Positions 8,583-18,091 of a stretch of 64,000 nucleotides of DNA are shown piece after piece. Below the pieces are notes generated by a model. That model ran no database searches. It was not told the DNA's origin and saw only the letters and a program-made list of their open reading frames with translations. How positions within the stretch are numbered: the stretch's first letter is position 1; every line of letters starts with the position of its first letter. This DNA comes from Alkalimarinus sediminis (GTDB taxonomy: Bacteria > Pseudomonadota > Gammaproteobacteria > Pseudomonadales > Oleiphilaceae). The stretch covers positions 248,001 to 312,000 of the forward strand of contig NZ_CP101527.1 of NCBI RefSeq assembly GCF_026427595.1, given 5' to 3'. The position numbers were made by a program, and so were the translations under genes.

Positions 8583-9528
8583 ATACACCCGCTTCGGCGA
8601 GCCCGATGTATTGCAGTTAGCAGAGCGCCCCGTGCCTCTCCCTGCAGGTCAGCAAGTCAGGGTTAAAGTCTTGGCTGCGGGGCTCAACCCGATTGATTAT
8701 AAAACTCGCAAAGGCTTGGGGTTTGTAGCCGGCCAGATTGCGCCACAACTGGATAGCGGGGTGGGCTGGGTGCCTGGCTATGATATCGCCGGTGAAGTCG
8801 ATGCGGTAGGTGAAGATTGCCGAGATTGGCGCGTGGGTGACCGCGTAATGGGGATGATCGGGTTTCCTCTTGAGGGAGGCGGGTATGCAGAGTATGTGAT
8901 GACAACGCCTGACATGCTTTGCCGAGTGCCTGAACGCCTTAGCCTCGAACACGCTGCCGGTGTTCCGTTAGCGGCATTAACAGCTTGGCAGGCACTGTTT
9001 GAGGTCGGCTCTGTTAAAGAGGGCGATAAGGTGCTGATTCATGCTGCAGCAGGGGGCGTTGGCCACTTTGCGGTGCAGTTTGCAAAGGCCCGTGGTGCGT
9101 ACGTGATCGCGACCGCGTCGGCTCGAAACCATGATTATTTACATGAAATTGGTGTTGATGAAGCGATTGACTACACCCAAACCGACTTTGTAGATGCCTG
9201 CTATGGTCTTGATTTTGTTCTAGATACGATGGGAGGCGATATTGGACATTGGTCGTTGGGGGTCGTAGCTGCCACAGGCCAGATGGTAACTGTGCCGACG
9301 GTTACTGCAGAGCAGATAATTAAAGAGGGTGAGAAACGTGGCATTAAAACTGCAGGTTTGACTGTGTACCCCGATCAAGAGGCGCTTATGGCAATAGCAG
9401 AATTGATTGAAACAGAAGATGTGATCGTACATATTGATAAACGGTTCCCGTTGCATGAGGCAAATAAAGCGCATACTGAACTGGAAACAGGCCATGTTCG
9501 CGGTAAATTGGTATTGACTATGAAATGA
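8566..9528 (+). CDS. zinc-independent quinone oxidoreductase / MDR-family alcohol dehydrogenase
   Basis: This is an NADPH-dependent medium-chain reductase of the quinone oxidoreductase (zeta-crystallin) type. The N-terminal GroES-like part carries LNPIDYKTRKG and PGYDIAGEVDAVGED. The Rossmann motif is AAAGGVGHFAVQFAKARGA near 155-175. No catalytic or structural zinc Cys set is seen. Length is 320. The start overlaps the DTW gene; a second ATG directly follows the first. Substrate unknown. Confidence 0.85.
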   Translation: MMKSVEYTRFGEPDVLQLAERPVPLPAGQQVRVKVLAAGLNPIDYKTRKGLGFVAGQIAPQLDSGVGWVPGYDIAGEVDAVGEDCRDWRVGDRVMGMIGFPLEGGGYAEYVMTTPDMLCRVPERLSLEHAAGVPLAALTAWQALFEVGSVKEGDKVLIHAAAGGVGHFAVQFAKARGAYVIATASARNHDYLHEIGVDEAIDYTQTDFVDACYGLDFVLDTMGGDIGHWSLGVVAATGQMVTVPTVTAEQIIKEGEKRGIKTAGLTVYPDQEALMAIAELIETEDVIVHIDKRFPLHEANKAHTELETGHVRGKLVLTMK

Positions 9529-9590
9529 ACCAAATAGCTCATTCCATGGTTAAGTGATAATCAACGTTGATTAATAAGAGGGATGCACGA

Positions 9591-10001
9591 ATGCAATCAT
9601 TAAAAGTCAGGGATTATATGACCAGCAATATCTTAACGTTAAAAGCTGAAGATAGTGTGATTGATGCTTTGCGGAAACTAATCAAAGCCGGACGCTCAGG
9701 TGCACCGGTGGTTGATGATCAGGGTAATATTGTCGGTTTGCTATCAGAGATAGATTGCTTGAAAGAGACTCTAATGGGCGGGTATTACCAACAAGCAGGG
9801 GATAGTGTTGCCGACCATATGACTACAGAGGTTGACTCTGTCAACGCTGATGATGATATCCTCGTAACTGCTGATTTGTTTATCAAGGGGCGTCGACGCC
9901 TACCTGTCATGGAAAACGGCAAGTTAGTGGGTATTATCACCCGTTGCGATTTTGGCAAAGCGCTACTTGATAATATTGATCACCCGCACCACGGTTCCTA
10001 A
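9591..10001 (+). CDS. CBS-domain pair protein
   Basis: A stand-alone pair of CBS domains, 136 residues. The first reads VRDYMTSNILTLKAEDSVIDALRKL and ends in VGLLSEIDCL; the second starts at VADHMTTEVDSV and ends LVGIITRCDFGKALLD. Such pairs bind adenine nucleotides and act as regulatory modules. An ATG eight codons into the open frame was preferred because GAGG lies about ten bases before it. No enzyme is fused or adjacent, so the target is unknown. Confidence 0.85.
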   Translation: MQSLKVRDYMTSNILTLKAEDSVIDALRKLIKAGRSGAPVVDDQGNIVGLLSEIDCLKETLMGGYYQQAGDSVADHMTTEVDSVNADDDILVTADLFIKGRRRLPVMENGKLVGIITRCDFGKALLDNIDHPHHGS

Positions 10002-10131
10002 CGTTTTTTAGGGGCACTAAATATAGGCTTGCAGGCAGTGATAGCGGTGGTTCGGTTAATGGTTAGATCAATAGCCCATTAGCTGAATCGCTGATACGTT
10101 TAAATGGTCTAACCATTTCACCTGAGTTTGG

Positions 10132-10187
10132 CCGTTCACTGCTACTTTTGCCCGTTCACTGCTACTTTTGCCCGTTCACTGCTACTA
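10132..10187. repeat. 20-bp tandem repeat, 2.8 copies
   Basis: Unit ccgttcactgctacttttgc occurs twice perfectly, then once for 16 bases. It lies in the gap between the CBS gene and the YbaK-like gene, about 100 bases before the latter. Confidence 0.9.
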
Positions 10188-10285
10188 TAGTAAGTATAGC
10201 TTTAGTAGATATTGCGGCTGAATTTATAGGTGCTAATCCTACAGGCAGCAATATAGAGCAGCGCTGAGCTATGCGGAGGTGCTTT

Positions 10286-10771
10286 ATGGCTGTTGCGGCA
10301 ACGGTTTTTGACTATCTACAACATGAAAATATTCTCTACGATGTAGTTATGCACTCACCAACCGAGTCTGCAGCGGAAAGTGCGCGAGAGTCGGTACTAC
10401 CGCTTGTTGATGTTATTAAGTCTGTCATTTTAAGAGATGGTCAAAATAGACTAATGGCGATAATCCCTGCGGATAAGTGTGTCGATATTCGACAAATTAA
10501 CCATGTCATGGGCGCTCATTATCACCTGGATGCTGAAAGCGATATTGACCGTTTGTTTGATGATTGTGTCGATGGCGCAGTGCCGGGCTTAGGGCAGGCC
10601 TATAATATTCCGGTTATTTGGGATGATGCACTAGGATATGAAGAAGATGTTTACTTTGAAGCTGGCGACCACCGTGAGTTGATTCACCTCAGACATGATC
10701 AATTTCTGAAAATTATGCAGCGTTGGCCCCACGGTGCTATCTGTCGACCTCGGACAACTGTTCAAGACTAG
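10286..10771 (+). CDS. YbaK/ProX-like aminoacyl-tRNA deacylase domain protein
   Basis: A free-standing YbaK-type editing domain of 161 residues. Such domains hydrolyse mischarged aminoacyl-tRNA, for example Cys- or Ala-tRNAPro. Support comes from the N-terminal VFDYLQHENILYDVVMHSP, then ESVLPLVDVIKSVILRDGQNRLMAIIPADK with the usual Lys-bearing strand, and GAVPGLGQAYNIPVIWDDAL. The ATG was chosen because GGAGGT lies 7 bases before it, inside a longer open frame. The Lys and C-terminal details differ from Cys-specific YbaK, so substrate specificity is open. Confidence 0.78.
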   Translation: MAVAATVFDYLQHENILYDVVMHSPTESAAESARESVLPLVDVIKSVILRDGQNRLMAIIPADKCVDIRQINHVMGAHYHLDAESDIDRLFDDCVDGAVPGLGQAYNIPVIWDDALGYEEDVYFEAGDHRELIHLRHDQFLKIMQRWPHGAICRPRTTVQD

Positions 10772-10837
10772 AGAGCCCCGATTAAATACGTTTATATTTA
10801 GATTGAGGCAATCGTGTTTGATTGCCCCTAGCCTAGT

Positions 10838-11533
10838 TTAGGTCCTTGTATCGACGCTCAAACCTAGGCTCTGCTCCGGATCTCTAGACGCTATAAACTC
10901 ATTTCTAACCTGCTGCTGTGTGGCGTCCTGACCTATCTCTGCAAATGATTGGTTGAACTCCGCTAGGTTAGCGCTGTCGCTCGAATCGTTGTTACTGTCA
11001 CTAGATTGATTGGCTTGTTCGATTTGGTCGAAAGCAAACTGAGCGTTTTGAGTATTTTGGTTGGTTTCGGCGAGACTAAAGGCCGTATCTCTTGCTTCTT
11101 CAGCAGAGTCACTGGTCGCGACAGACGCTCTAATAATGGTTGCGTTGTCTACACCGCCTCGATTGTCACTACTGTTCTGGGCCGCTTGCTCGACAGCATT
11201 TCTCTGCAGTTGTCGATCGACCGCATCAACCACTTGCTCTCGAGTGACAGTGGCGGTTTTATCGCCCGCGGTTATCTCGACCGTGTTTTGTGAACGATCA
11301 CCTTGCTGGGTGTTGTTCTCTCCTGGTTTTATCGAAATATCAAGGCGAGAAGAGACACTCTGCTCTACAGGTATATCGGAAGGCTCAGGGTTGACGGGTT
11401 GAGTGTTTTGAGGTGCTGTGGTCGCGCGCAAGGCATCCGCAGAGTTTTTGTTATCAGACTCACTCAACGGGTTAACCCCACTGTTTAAAATGGGCTGGGC
11501 AATTGGAAACGAAACACCTGCTATGTCAGCCAT
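10838..11533 (-). CDS. hypothetical protein, Gln/Asn/Ser-rich
   Basis: The 231-residue protein is not recognised. It is hydrophilic and low in complexity, rich in Gln, Asn, Ser and Asp, with no signal peptide or membrane segment. It reads as a disordered N-terminal third, a short ordered part (VEITAGDKTATVTREQVVDAV), then acidic Ser/Asn stretches such as SSDSNNDSSDSAN. ASVATSDSAEEARDTAFSLA may be helical. It is monocistronic, flanked by a YbaK-like gene and an antiporter gene. Continuous coding over its full length and normal codon use support a real gene. Confidence 0.6.
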   Translation of the reverse strand: MADIAGVSFPIAQPILNSGVNPLSESDNKNSADALRATTAPQNTQPVNPEPSDIPVEQSVSSRLDISIKPGENNTQQGDRSQNTVEITAGDKTATVTREQVVDAVDRQLQRNAVEQAAQNSSDNRGGVDNATIIRASVATSDSAEEARDTAFSLAETNQNTQNAQFAFDQIEQANQSSDSNNDSSDSANLAEFNQSFAEIGQDATQQQVRNEFIASRDPEQSLGLSVDTRT

Positions 11534-11700
11534 AACAAAACTCCCTCGCTATAGATCCTACATACTGCTTAATATAGCGCAATCTGTACAAAAAATGTAC
11601 TCATTAGTATGCCGTTTTGTGATCATTACGTTATATCAAGTATCTATATATAACTATGGGCATTACTTTAAACGGTGGAGATGATCAATAACTCGAGACT

Positions 11701-13521
11701 TTAGTTTTTAGAGGTGTCCTCTGTGCTCTCGGGTTCGGGCCTTATAATGCTGATTAACTCATAACCCTCTTCGGCCTTTATCTCTTGGTCTGCTACAACA
11801 GGCGTAAGTTTACCTTGAGGACTTATGACAAATAGAATCAGCAAACGGTTACCATGTTGAGCCCGATAATCTTCAAGAGTGAACTCAGAGCTGAGTTGTG
11901 TGGTTCGTATGCTCGCTTTTTGGCTCAATTGGCTTGCGAGCATGGCGTAAGTGACCTTCTCACCAAATAGCGTACGGGTCTCTTTGAACTTTTCCGAGAA
12001 TTGATGACTGGCTCGCTGTTCTGTTTCACCATCTGAAAGACCAAACACATGCCCTTTGGAAAACAGATCAAGGTAGTGAAAAGTCGCCAGTGTATTAAGT
12101 TGACGATAAGGTGATATGGCTAGCACATTACCGATACCCGTCAGATCCATGTGGTTCTCGGCATGTTCTGAAACAGGGTTGCCAAAATAGACGGGTAAAT
12201 TCTCCATTCTGGCTAAACGGATGTTCTCATAGCTAGTGTCGCTGAGCATGACGGGAATGTCTCTTTTAATCAGTGCTTTAGCTATTTCTCGCGATACTTG
12301 GTTAGCGCCGATAAAGAGAAATCCTCGACTGTCCGGCTCTGATACTTTTAACCAATTGGCAAGTGGTGATGCGGTAAGGCTTTGAATAATAACGGTGGTA
12401 ATAATTACCAGAAATACTAAGGGTATTAGAATGGCCGCATCACCATGTCCTTGGCTTTCAAGTTGAAAAGCAAAGAGGGCTGATACCGCTGCGGCCACTA
12501 TTCCTCGAGGTGAAATCCAACTTAAAAAGGTTTTCTCTTGCCAGGTGAGGTTGGTGCCCATTGCCGATAACCAAACACCTGCAGGTCGCGCAATAAATAT
12601 AAGCGCTAAAATCACCCATACCGGCCCCCATCCCAAGTCGGCAATAGCGCTAAACTCTATTCGTGCCGCCAGTATGATAAATAACGCTGAAATCAGTAGT
12701 ACACTTAATGACTCTTTAAACTCAAGAATGTCATCGACAGGAACCCCTCGCATATTGGCGAGCCAGATACCCATAACGGTTACGGTGAGTAGACCAGACT
12801 CATGTTGCAAGGTGTTAGAAAGGGCATAAACACCTAACATAAACGTAAGAGAACCGGCATTCTGTAAAAACTGTGGCAGCCAGTGTTGTCGTAATGCCAA
12901 CCCTAGCAGCCAACCTGCCATGCAACCAAGAGTGGTTCCTAACAGAATAGTAGAGCTAAATGTCCACAGCGTATGGCCCAAAGCACCAGACTTACCCGAT
13001 ACAATAAACTCAAACACCAGTACGGCTAGTAGAGCTCCAATGGGGTCTATGACGATGCCTTCCCACTTGAGAATATTTGAGATATTTGAGGTCGGGCGCA
13101 CTACCCGCAACAGAGGCATAATAACGGTAGGTCCACTAACGACAACGATAGCCCCAAATAATGTAGCGACCTCCCATGTGAGCCCCAGTGCAAAGCGGCT
13201 GACCAGTGTGGCTGTGAACCAAGTGACTAGCATACCAATACTGAGCAGGTTCCTGACCATACGGCCATGCTCTTTGAGCTCTTTGAACTCTAATGTCAGG
13301 CTTCCTTCAAATAGGATAACGGCAACCGACAGCGAAATTATGGGGAACAATAGATCATTGAATAGCGCATCGGGATCAAGCCAGTCAAACACAGGCCCCA
13401 TGAAAATCCCACCCAATAGCAGCAGTAGGATAGCGGGAAGCTTCATTTTCCAGGCTAACCACTGACAAAGCAGAGAGATGACGCCAATGCTGGCAAGTAG
13501 AAAAAGTGTATTTTCAGTCAT
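11701..13521 (-). CDS. cation:proton antiporter (CPA1/NhaP type) with C-terminal TrkA-like domain
   Basis: The 606-residue inner-membrane protein has about 12 hydrophobic segments in the first 390 residues and then a soluble regulatory domain. The core holds VVSGPTVIMPLLRVVRPT and ILKWEGIVIDPIGALLAVLVFEF, matching the Na+(K+)/H+ exchanger family. WISPRGIVAAAVSALFA is a further family block. The domain from about 400 begins RGFLFIGANQVSREIAKALIKR, a TrkA-N (RCK) fold, followed by a TrkA-C-like end. It probably supports pH and cation homeostasis; which cation is not decidable. Confidence 0.88.
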   Translation of the reverse strand: MTENTLFLLASIGVISLLCQWLAWKMKLPAILLLLLGGIFMGPVFDWLDPDALFNDLLFPIISLSVAVILFEGSLTLEFKELKEHGRMVRNLLSIGMLVTWFTATLVSRFALGLTWEVATLFGAIVVVSGPTVIMPLLRVVRPTSNISNILKWEGIVIDPIGALLAVLVFEFIVSGKSGALGHTLWTFSSTILLGTTLGCMAGWLLGLALRQHWLPQFLQNAGSLTFMLGVYALSNTLQHESGLLTVTVMGIWLANMRGVPVDDILEFKESLSVLLISALFIILAARIEFSAIADLGWGPVWVILALIFIARPAGVWLSAMGTNLTWQEKTFLSWISPRGIVAAAVSALFAFQLESQGHGDAAILIPLVFLVIITTVIIQSLTASPLANWLKVSEPDSRGFLFIGANQVSREIAKALIKRDIPVMLSDTSYENIRLARMENLPVYFGNPVSEHAENHMDLTGIGNVLAISPYRQLNTLATFHYLDLFSKGHVFGLSDGETEQRASHQFSEKFKETRTLFGEKVTYAMLASQLSQKASIRTTQLSSEFTLEDYRAQHGNRLLILFVISPQGKLTPVVADQEIKAEEGYELISIIRPEPESTEDTSKN

Positions 13522-13634
13522 GAAATGGCGTTACTTCGATTATTGTTGTGAGTGTATTGAATAGACTTACAGTGTTAATTAACAGTAATCGGAGATAGTG
13601 GTCTTGTCCAGATATCTGGGTGCTTTGACTTTAA

Positions 13635-14414
13635 TTAAGTCTTGGCTAGTTTATTTAGCACTCTTGAGGCCGCAAATAACCCAAAGGTCGCGGTTACACA
13701 GGTTGAGGCACCAAACCCTGTAGCGCAATCGAGTTTTACAGGCCCATTGGTGTCAGGCTTTTGTTGGCATACTGCGCCGTCGTTGGTTGGATAGACGAGT
13801 TGTTCAGTTGAAAACACACACTCCACACCAAATTTACGTTTAGCATTGCGAGAAAAGTTATAGTTCCGACGCAGCAAGTTTCTTACCTTCGCCAATAGCG
13901 GATCTTGTATTGTGCGACTCAGATCGGCTATCTGAATCTGAGTAGGATCGACTTGGCCGCCTGCACCGCCCGAGCTAATAATGCGTATTTTGTTGCGTTT
14001 GCAGTAAGCAATAATAGCCGCTTTTGCTTTGACGCTGTCGGTGGCTTCAACAATATAGTCAAACTGGTTGTCGAGATGTTTCTCTAGGTTCTTTTCAGTG
14101 ACAAAGCTCATAACAGCTTCACACTGCACGCTTGGATTAATAGCTTTTATTCGATTGGCCATAGCATCAACCTTTAACCGGCCTATTTGCCCATCTAAGG
14201 CATGAATTTGACGATTCACATTGGATACGCAGATATCGTCCATATCAAATAATGTGATTTTACCAATAGCTGATCGTGCCAGAGCTTCTGCCGCCCAGGA
14301 GCCTACGCCACCTATACCGATAACCCCCACATGAGAATGCTTTAGCGTTTCAACTGCATCAAGACCATATAAGCGCTGAGTTCCGCCAAAGCGGTGAGAA
14401 AAATCATCTGTCAT
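13635..14414 (-). CDS. tcdA: tRNA threonylcarbamoyladenosine dehydratase
   Basis: TcdA (CsdL) is an E1-like enzyme that cyclises t6A to ct6A at position 37 of tRNAs using ATP. The nucleotide site is GIGGVGSWAAEALARS around 33-48, followed by FDMDDICVSNVNRQIHAL. ISSGGAGGQVDPTQIQIADLS and the late ATGFGASTCVTATFGLFAAS are family features. Length 259 matches E. coli. It is a single-gene unit. Confidence 0.93.
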   Translation of the reverse strand: MTDDFSHRFGGTQRLYGLDAVETLKHSHVGVIGIGGVGSWAAEALARSAIGKITLFDMDDICVSNVNRQIHALDGQIGRLKVDAMANRIKAINPSVQCEAVMSFVTEKNLEKHLDNQFDYIVEATDSVKAKAAIIAYCKRNKIRIISSGGAGGQVDPTQIQIADLSRTIQDPLLAKVRNLLRRNYNFSRNAKRKFGVECVFSTEQLVYPTNDGAVCQQKPDTNGPVKLDCATGFGASTCVTATFGLFAASRVLNKLAKT

Positions 14415-14670
14415 GGTTAAGGCATCTCTGGAGTTTTAGGTGTATCTAGGTCGATTAGGATTCTAAGGACGAGCATCGCTCGGTGTTCATCCAGCGATCA
14501 TTGTCATTCACGCGAAGGTGGGAGTCCACTTTTCTATACTATATGAAATAGGGTGATCTAAGCCCTAGCATGGATGGCAGCATACAAGTCACTAGAACCG
14601 CTATTATACCTGTGTTTCTGCTGATACCAACCACTGTGTTTAACGACAATAAATATGCTAATGTTACGCT

Positions 14671-15249
14671 ATGAAAAACTTATATGAACTTGAACAAACT
14701 CTGAGTCAGCGGAGAGCTAAAACGCGGATGTTGCGACGGTTTATGACGCGTTCATCGGTCGCAACAGTGCTGCGTGATTACAGTGGTGAGTTGCAGGTAC
14801 TGCTTATTAAACGGGCGCAAAAAGCCGGTGATCGTTGGTCTGGGCATATTGCGTTTCCGGGGGGGAGGGAGCAGCAAGAAGATCGCAATATTCGTGAGAC
14901 AGCAATTCGTGAAACCTCCGAAGAGATTGGCTTAGGTTTGTCTACTGATAATTACATTGGGCGCATGTCTGATGTGATGACGTTGGCACATGGTACGCGT
15001 AAGCCAATGGTGGTCTCTCCCTATGCATTCAAATTAGAAGGCGACCCTCGTTTTACGATTAATCATGAGGTGGATCAGGTGATTTGGTTACCTGTTTCAT
15101 TTTTGGCCGATAAGCGTAACCGCGAAACAATGGTATGGGAAAAGAAAGGGATGTCGGTTAAGTTGCCATGTTACTTTTATGGCGAGCATCGGATATGGGG
15201 ATTAACGTTAAAGATGTTGGATGAGTTAGTGTTTGATATTTTACTGTAG
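14671..15249 (+). CDS. CoA pyrophosphatase-type Nudix hydrolase
   Basis: The 192-residue protein resembles NudL, which splits CoA into ADP and phosphopantetheine. The Nudix region runs from GHIAFPGGREQQEDRNI to AIRETSEEIGL, with the two-residue longer spacing typical of the CoA subgroup. LPCYFYGEHRIWGLTLKML near the end is the characteristic C-terminal block of that subgroup. No good ribosome-binding site precedes the ATG. It stands alone. Confidence 0.82.
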   Translation: MKNLYELEQTLSQRRAKTRMLRRFMTRSSVATVLRDYSGELQVLLIKRAQKAGDRWSGHIAFPGGREQQEDRNIRETAIRETSEEIGLGLSTDNYIGRMSDVMTLAHGTRKPMVVSPYAFKLEGDPRFTINHEVDQVIWLPVSFLADKRNRETMVWEKKGMSVKLPCYFYGEHRIWGLTLKMLDELVFDILL

Positions 15250-15254
15250 GGTCT

Positions 15255-15318
15255 TCGCAGTTAAGCGAGACCCCTACAATATGATTACCATTTTTGTAGA
15301 AGTCCCGCTTAGCTGCGA
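15255..15318. terminator. long inverted repeat between convergent genes
   Basis: Two 24-base arms at 15255-15278 and 15295-15318 pair with about four mismatches around a 16-nt loop. The element begins six bases after the Nudix stop and lies before the convergent acyl-CoA dehydrogenase end. It is probably a bidirectional terminator, though its length is more like a mobile palindromic element. Confidence 0.6.
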
Positions 15319-15398
15319 TAGTTTTGGGCTAATCACTAAATGCTATTAACTAAGTTGGTAGCATGAGAGTGTAACCCTTGAGTACTGATAGATACCCA

Positions 15399-17222
15399 TC
15401 AAGCAAACGCAAAATGCTCATCTTCAATCTGCATGAGATTCTTTGAACCAGACATCATGGTGGCATAGTGTGTTTTCGTTCTCGGCAGTATTCGGGCAAA
15501 GTAAAACTCAGCCGTTTGAATTTTAGCGCGATAAAAGTCTTTATCTTCTTCTGCGCCTTTTGCTAGTTGCTCGTAGGCTTTCTCGGCCATCATCGCCCAG
15601 AAGTATGCCATCACGATATAACCGGAATACATTAAGAAGTCGACAGATGCTGAACCTACTTCGTCTTTATTTCTCATGGCGTTAAAGACTAGCCTTAAAG
15701 CTACGAAGTTCCACTGACGGTTAAGCCAGGTCAGTTCACTAATCATATCCTTCATTTTGCCACGGCTTTTGCCGGTTACATAAGGTGATTTTCCTTTGCA
15801 GTACTGGCTCACCTCTTTGCTGAAGCGACGGAATGCTGCGCCTTTATCGAGCAGTATCTTTCTGCCTAGCAGGTCGAGTGCTTGAATGCCTGTAGTGCCT
15901 TCATACAGCATCGAGATTCGTGTATCTCGAACAATCTGCTCCATGCCCCACTCTTTAATATAGCCGTGACCTCCAAATACCTGCATGCCTAAGTTTGCAG
16001 ATTCATAACCGGTTTCGGTAAGGAATGCTTTGATAATAGGGGTCAAAAAGCCAAGATCATCATCCGCGCGCGCTTGTTTCTCTTCATTGCTATCGTCGAT
16101 CAGGAAGTCGGCTTTATGGGCCGCGTAATAGATCATCGCTCGGCCACCCTCTGCAAACGCCTTTTGGGTTAGCAGCATACGGCGAACATCTGGATGAACA
16201 ATAATCGGGTCGGCGACTTTATCAGGCGCTTTCTTACCACTTAATGAACGCATTGAAAGGCGATCTTTTGCATAAGCTAGTGCGCCCTGAAACGACAACT
16301 CTGCCGCCGCACAGCCCTGTAGACCCGTGCCAATCCGTGCGGTGTTCATGAAGGTGAACATGCACTCCAAACCTTTATTCGGGGGGCCTATTAGGAATCC
16401 TTTTGCGCCATCAAAATTCATTACGCAGGTGGATGAACCTTTGATCCCCATCTTCTCTTCAAGGGAGCCTACATTGACATTGTTAAACTCACCGGTATTA
16501 CCGCTAGCATCGGGGAGGTGCTTTGGTACGATAAAGAGTGAGATGCCACGGGTTCCCTTGGGGGCATCAGGAAGTCGAGCCAACACAATATGAACGATAT
16601 TATCGGTTAAATCGTGGTCGCCTGCCGAAATGAAAATTTTGGTTCCAGTGATCTTATAGGAGCCATCTTCGTTTAGTTCAGCCTTGGTTTTAACTTGTCC
16701 TAAGTCTGTACCACACTGAGGTTCGGTCAGGCACATGCTGCCAGTCCAAGTACCTTCGGTGAGCTTAGTGAGGTATATTCGCTTTTGTTCTTCGTTACCG
16801 TGCAGGTAGACGGTATTCATCGCCCCCATACTGAGACCGGGGTACATTCCCCATGACCAGTTGGCAGTACTAATCATTTCCGATTTAAGTACTCCTAATG
16901 AGAGTGGAAGGCCTTGCCCGCCATACTCGACAGGGTGGGACATTCCTTGCCAACCACCAGCTATATATTGATTATATGCATCTTTAAACCCGGTAGGTGT
17001 AATGACCTGACCATCAACTAATTTACAGCCTTCTTTATCGCCTACTTGATTGAGAGGGGAAAGTACTTCTTCGCTAAGTTTTGCACACTCTTCAAGTATT
17101 GCATCCACCATGTCCGGTGTAGCTTCTTCACCTGTGGGAATGGTTTGGTAATGTTTCTGCGTTTGTAATAGCTCATTGAATACGAACTTCATATCACGCA
17201 TAGGTGTCTTGTATTCTGGCAT
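15399..17222 (-). CDS. acyl-CoA dehydrogenase, long form with extra C-terminal domain
   Basis: An FAD enzyme introducing the trans-2 double bond in fatty acyl-CoA for beta-oxidation. At 607 residues it belongs to the long form that has an extra C-terminal domain. The FAD region is MCLTEPQCGTDLGQ near 163-176. The catalytic base is Glu441 in YEGTTGIQALDLLG. VFGGHGYIKEWGMEQIVRDTRI is the second family signature. A GGAG site precedes the ATG. It stands alone rather than in an operon, and chain length cannot be read from the sequence. Confidence 0.92.
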   Translation of the reverse strand: MPEYKTPMRDMKFVFNELLQTQKHYQTIPTGEEATPDMVDAILEECAKLSEEVLSPLNQVGDKEGCKLVDGQVITPTGFKDAYNQYIAGGWQGMSHPVEYGGQGLPLSLGVLKSEMISTANWSWGMYPGLSMGAMNTVYLHGNEEQKRIYLTKLTEGTWTGSMCLTEPQCGTDLGQVKTKAELNEDGSYKITGTKIFISAGDHDLTDNIVHIVLARLPDAPKGTRGISLFIVPKHLPDASGNTGEFNNVNVGSLEEKMGIKGSSTCVMNFDGAKGFLIGPPNKGLECMFTFMNTARIGTGLQGCAAAELSFQGALAYAKDRLSMRSLSGKKAPDKVADPIIVHPDVRRMLLTQKAFAEGGRAMIYYAAHKADFLIDDSNEEKQARADDDLGFLTPIIKAFLTETGYESANLGMQVFGGHGYIKEWGMEQIVRDTRISMLYEGTTGIQALDLLGRKILLDKGAAFRRFSKEVSQYCKGKSPYVTGKSRGKMKDMISELTWLNRQWNFVALRLVFNAMRNKDEVGSASVDFLMYSGYIVMAYFWAMMAEKAYEQLAKGAEEDKDFYRAKIQTAEFYFARILPRTKTHYATMMSGSKNLMQIEDEHFAFA

Positions 17223-17489
17223 TGCTTACTCTCCTTCTGTTTATGAGCTTCTGTATGCTCATGTTGCCCATAATGTGCCGGTTTAATTGAATTTGATCAG
17301 GTGTCTCGTTGTTGGTCCGGCGAAATATTCTCATTATGGCTGCTGCTGATTCTCCTTGATTTACTTAGAGAGTAATTGGCGCAAGCGGCAATTTATGAGG
17401 GGGGTTGGGTCAATCCAGTGCGAGTGAGCGTTTAAAAGAGGGAGTGTTTAAAAGAGGCAGTGTTGGGCATAAGTGATTGTATTGGGAAT

Positions 17490-17516
17490 AAAAAAAGGCT
17501 GCCAATAGGCAGCCTT
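17490..17516 (-). terminator. intrinsic terminator facing left with no gene to its right
   Basis: The 9-bp stem aaggctgcc / ggcagcctt with a 4-nt loop is followed on the minus strand by seven U residues. It therefore ends a leftward transcript, yet no leftward gene lies between here and 18200. This points to a small RNA on the minus strand just to its right. Confidence 0.75.
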
Positions 17517-17640
17517 AAAGCAAGGTAAGTATTTACCCCCTTACGAGAGTAAAAACGGACTAGTTCAGAGACACTAATCAACGAGAGCTATTGTGCCTAT
17601 CTGTCAGATATTACTGAAGGTCAATTTATGACAATATATC
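17517..17640 (-). ncRNA. candidate small RNA upstream of the terminator
   Basis: Inferred only from the orphan leftward terminator at 17490-17516. On the minus strand the preceding 120 bases contain a self-complementary segment (gtaag...cttac) directly before the terminator stem. A weak promoter-like TTGACC occurs near 17620. The 5' end is not defined. Confidence 0.3.
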
Positions 17641-18075
17641 GGTCATAAAAGGACATTGTCTAACGATCGTGGCGTAATTTAGGTAAATTAAGCTGCCACA
17701 ACCTTGTCACAATAACCCTATGCATCTCCTCTTTAAGCGACTAACTATGCAGAGGCTAAGCATAATCTCGGGGCTCAACGTCTTGGTTTCTGTTATCACT
17801 CTTTGGTTTCTGCTATGGCTCTTAGGGCGATAGTGGTTATTGCATGATTCATGCATTGCCTGCTTGAGAGCTTATGTTTATTTAATCCGAAAGATTGCTT
17901 ACTAGGTTATGGTCTATATGAGTCGTGGGATGGGGAAATGTTAAGTGGGTCACATTGGATTTATGGGTTTTGGCCTCGAAATACCTGATAGATGTCAGCT
18001 TAATTTACAAAATTTTGGACTTGATAGTATTCTGCTATATCTAATTTGTTGATATATATGAGTTTTAAGTTTTTA

Positions 18076-18091
18076 TGGGGTGCTTTTTGCA
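18076..18091 (+). promoter_or_regulatory. candidate sigma-54 promoter for the PEP-CTERM gene
   Basis: TGGGGTGCTTTTTGCA has GG and GC separated by exactly ten bases and a full TTGCA -12 element, fitting TGGCACG-N4-TTGCA. Transcription would start near 18102, leaving a leader of about 100 bases. PEP-CTERM genes in other bacteria are often driven by sigma-54 with the PrsK/PrsR system, so the match is plausible in context. Confidence 0.55.
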
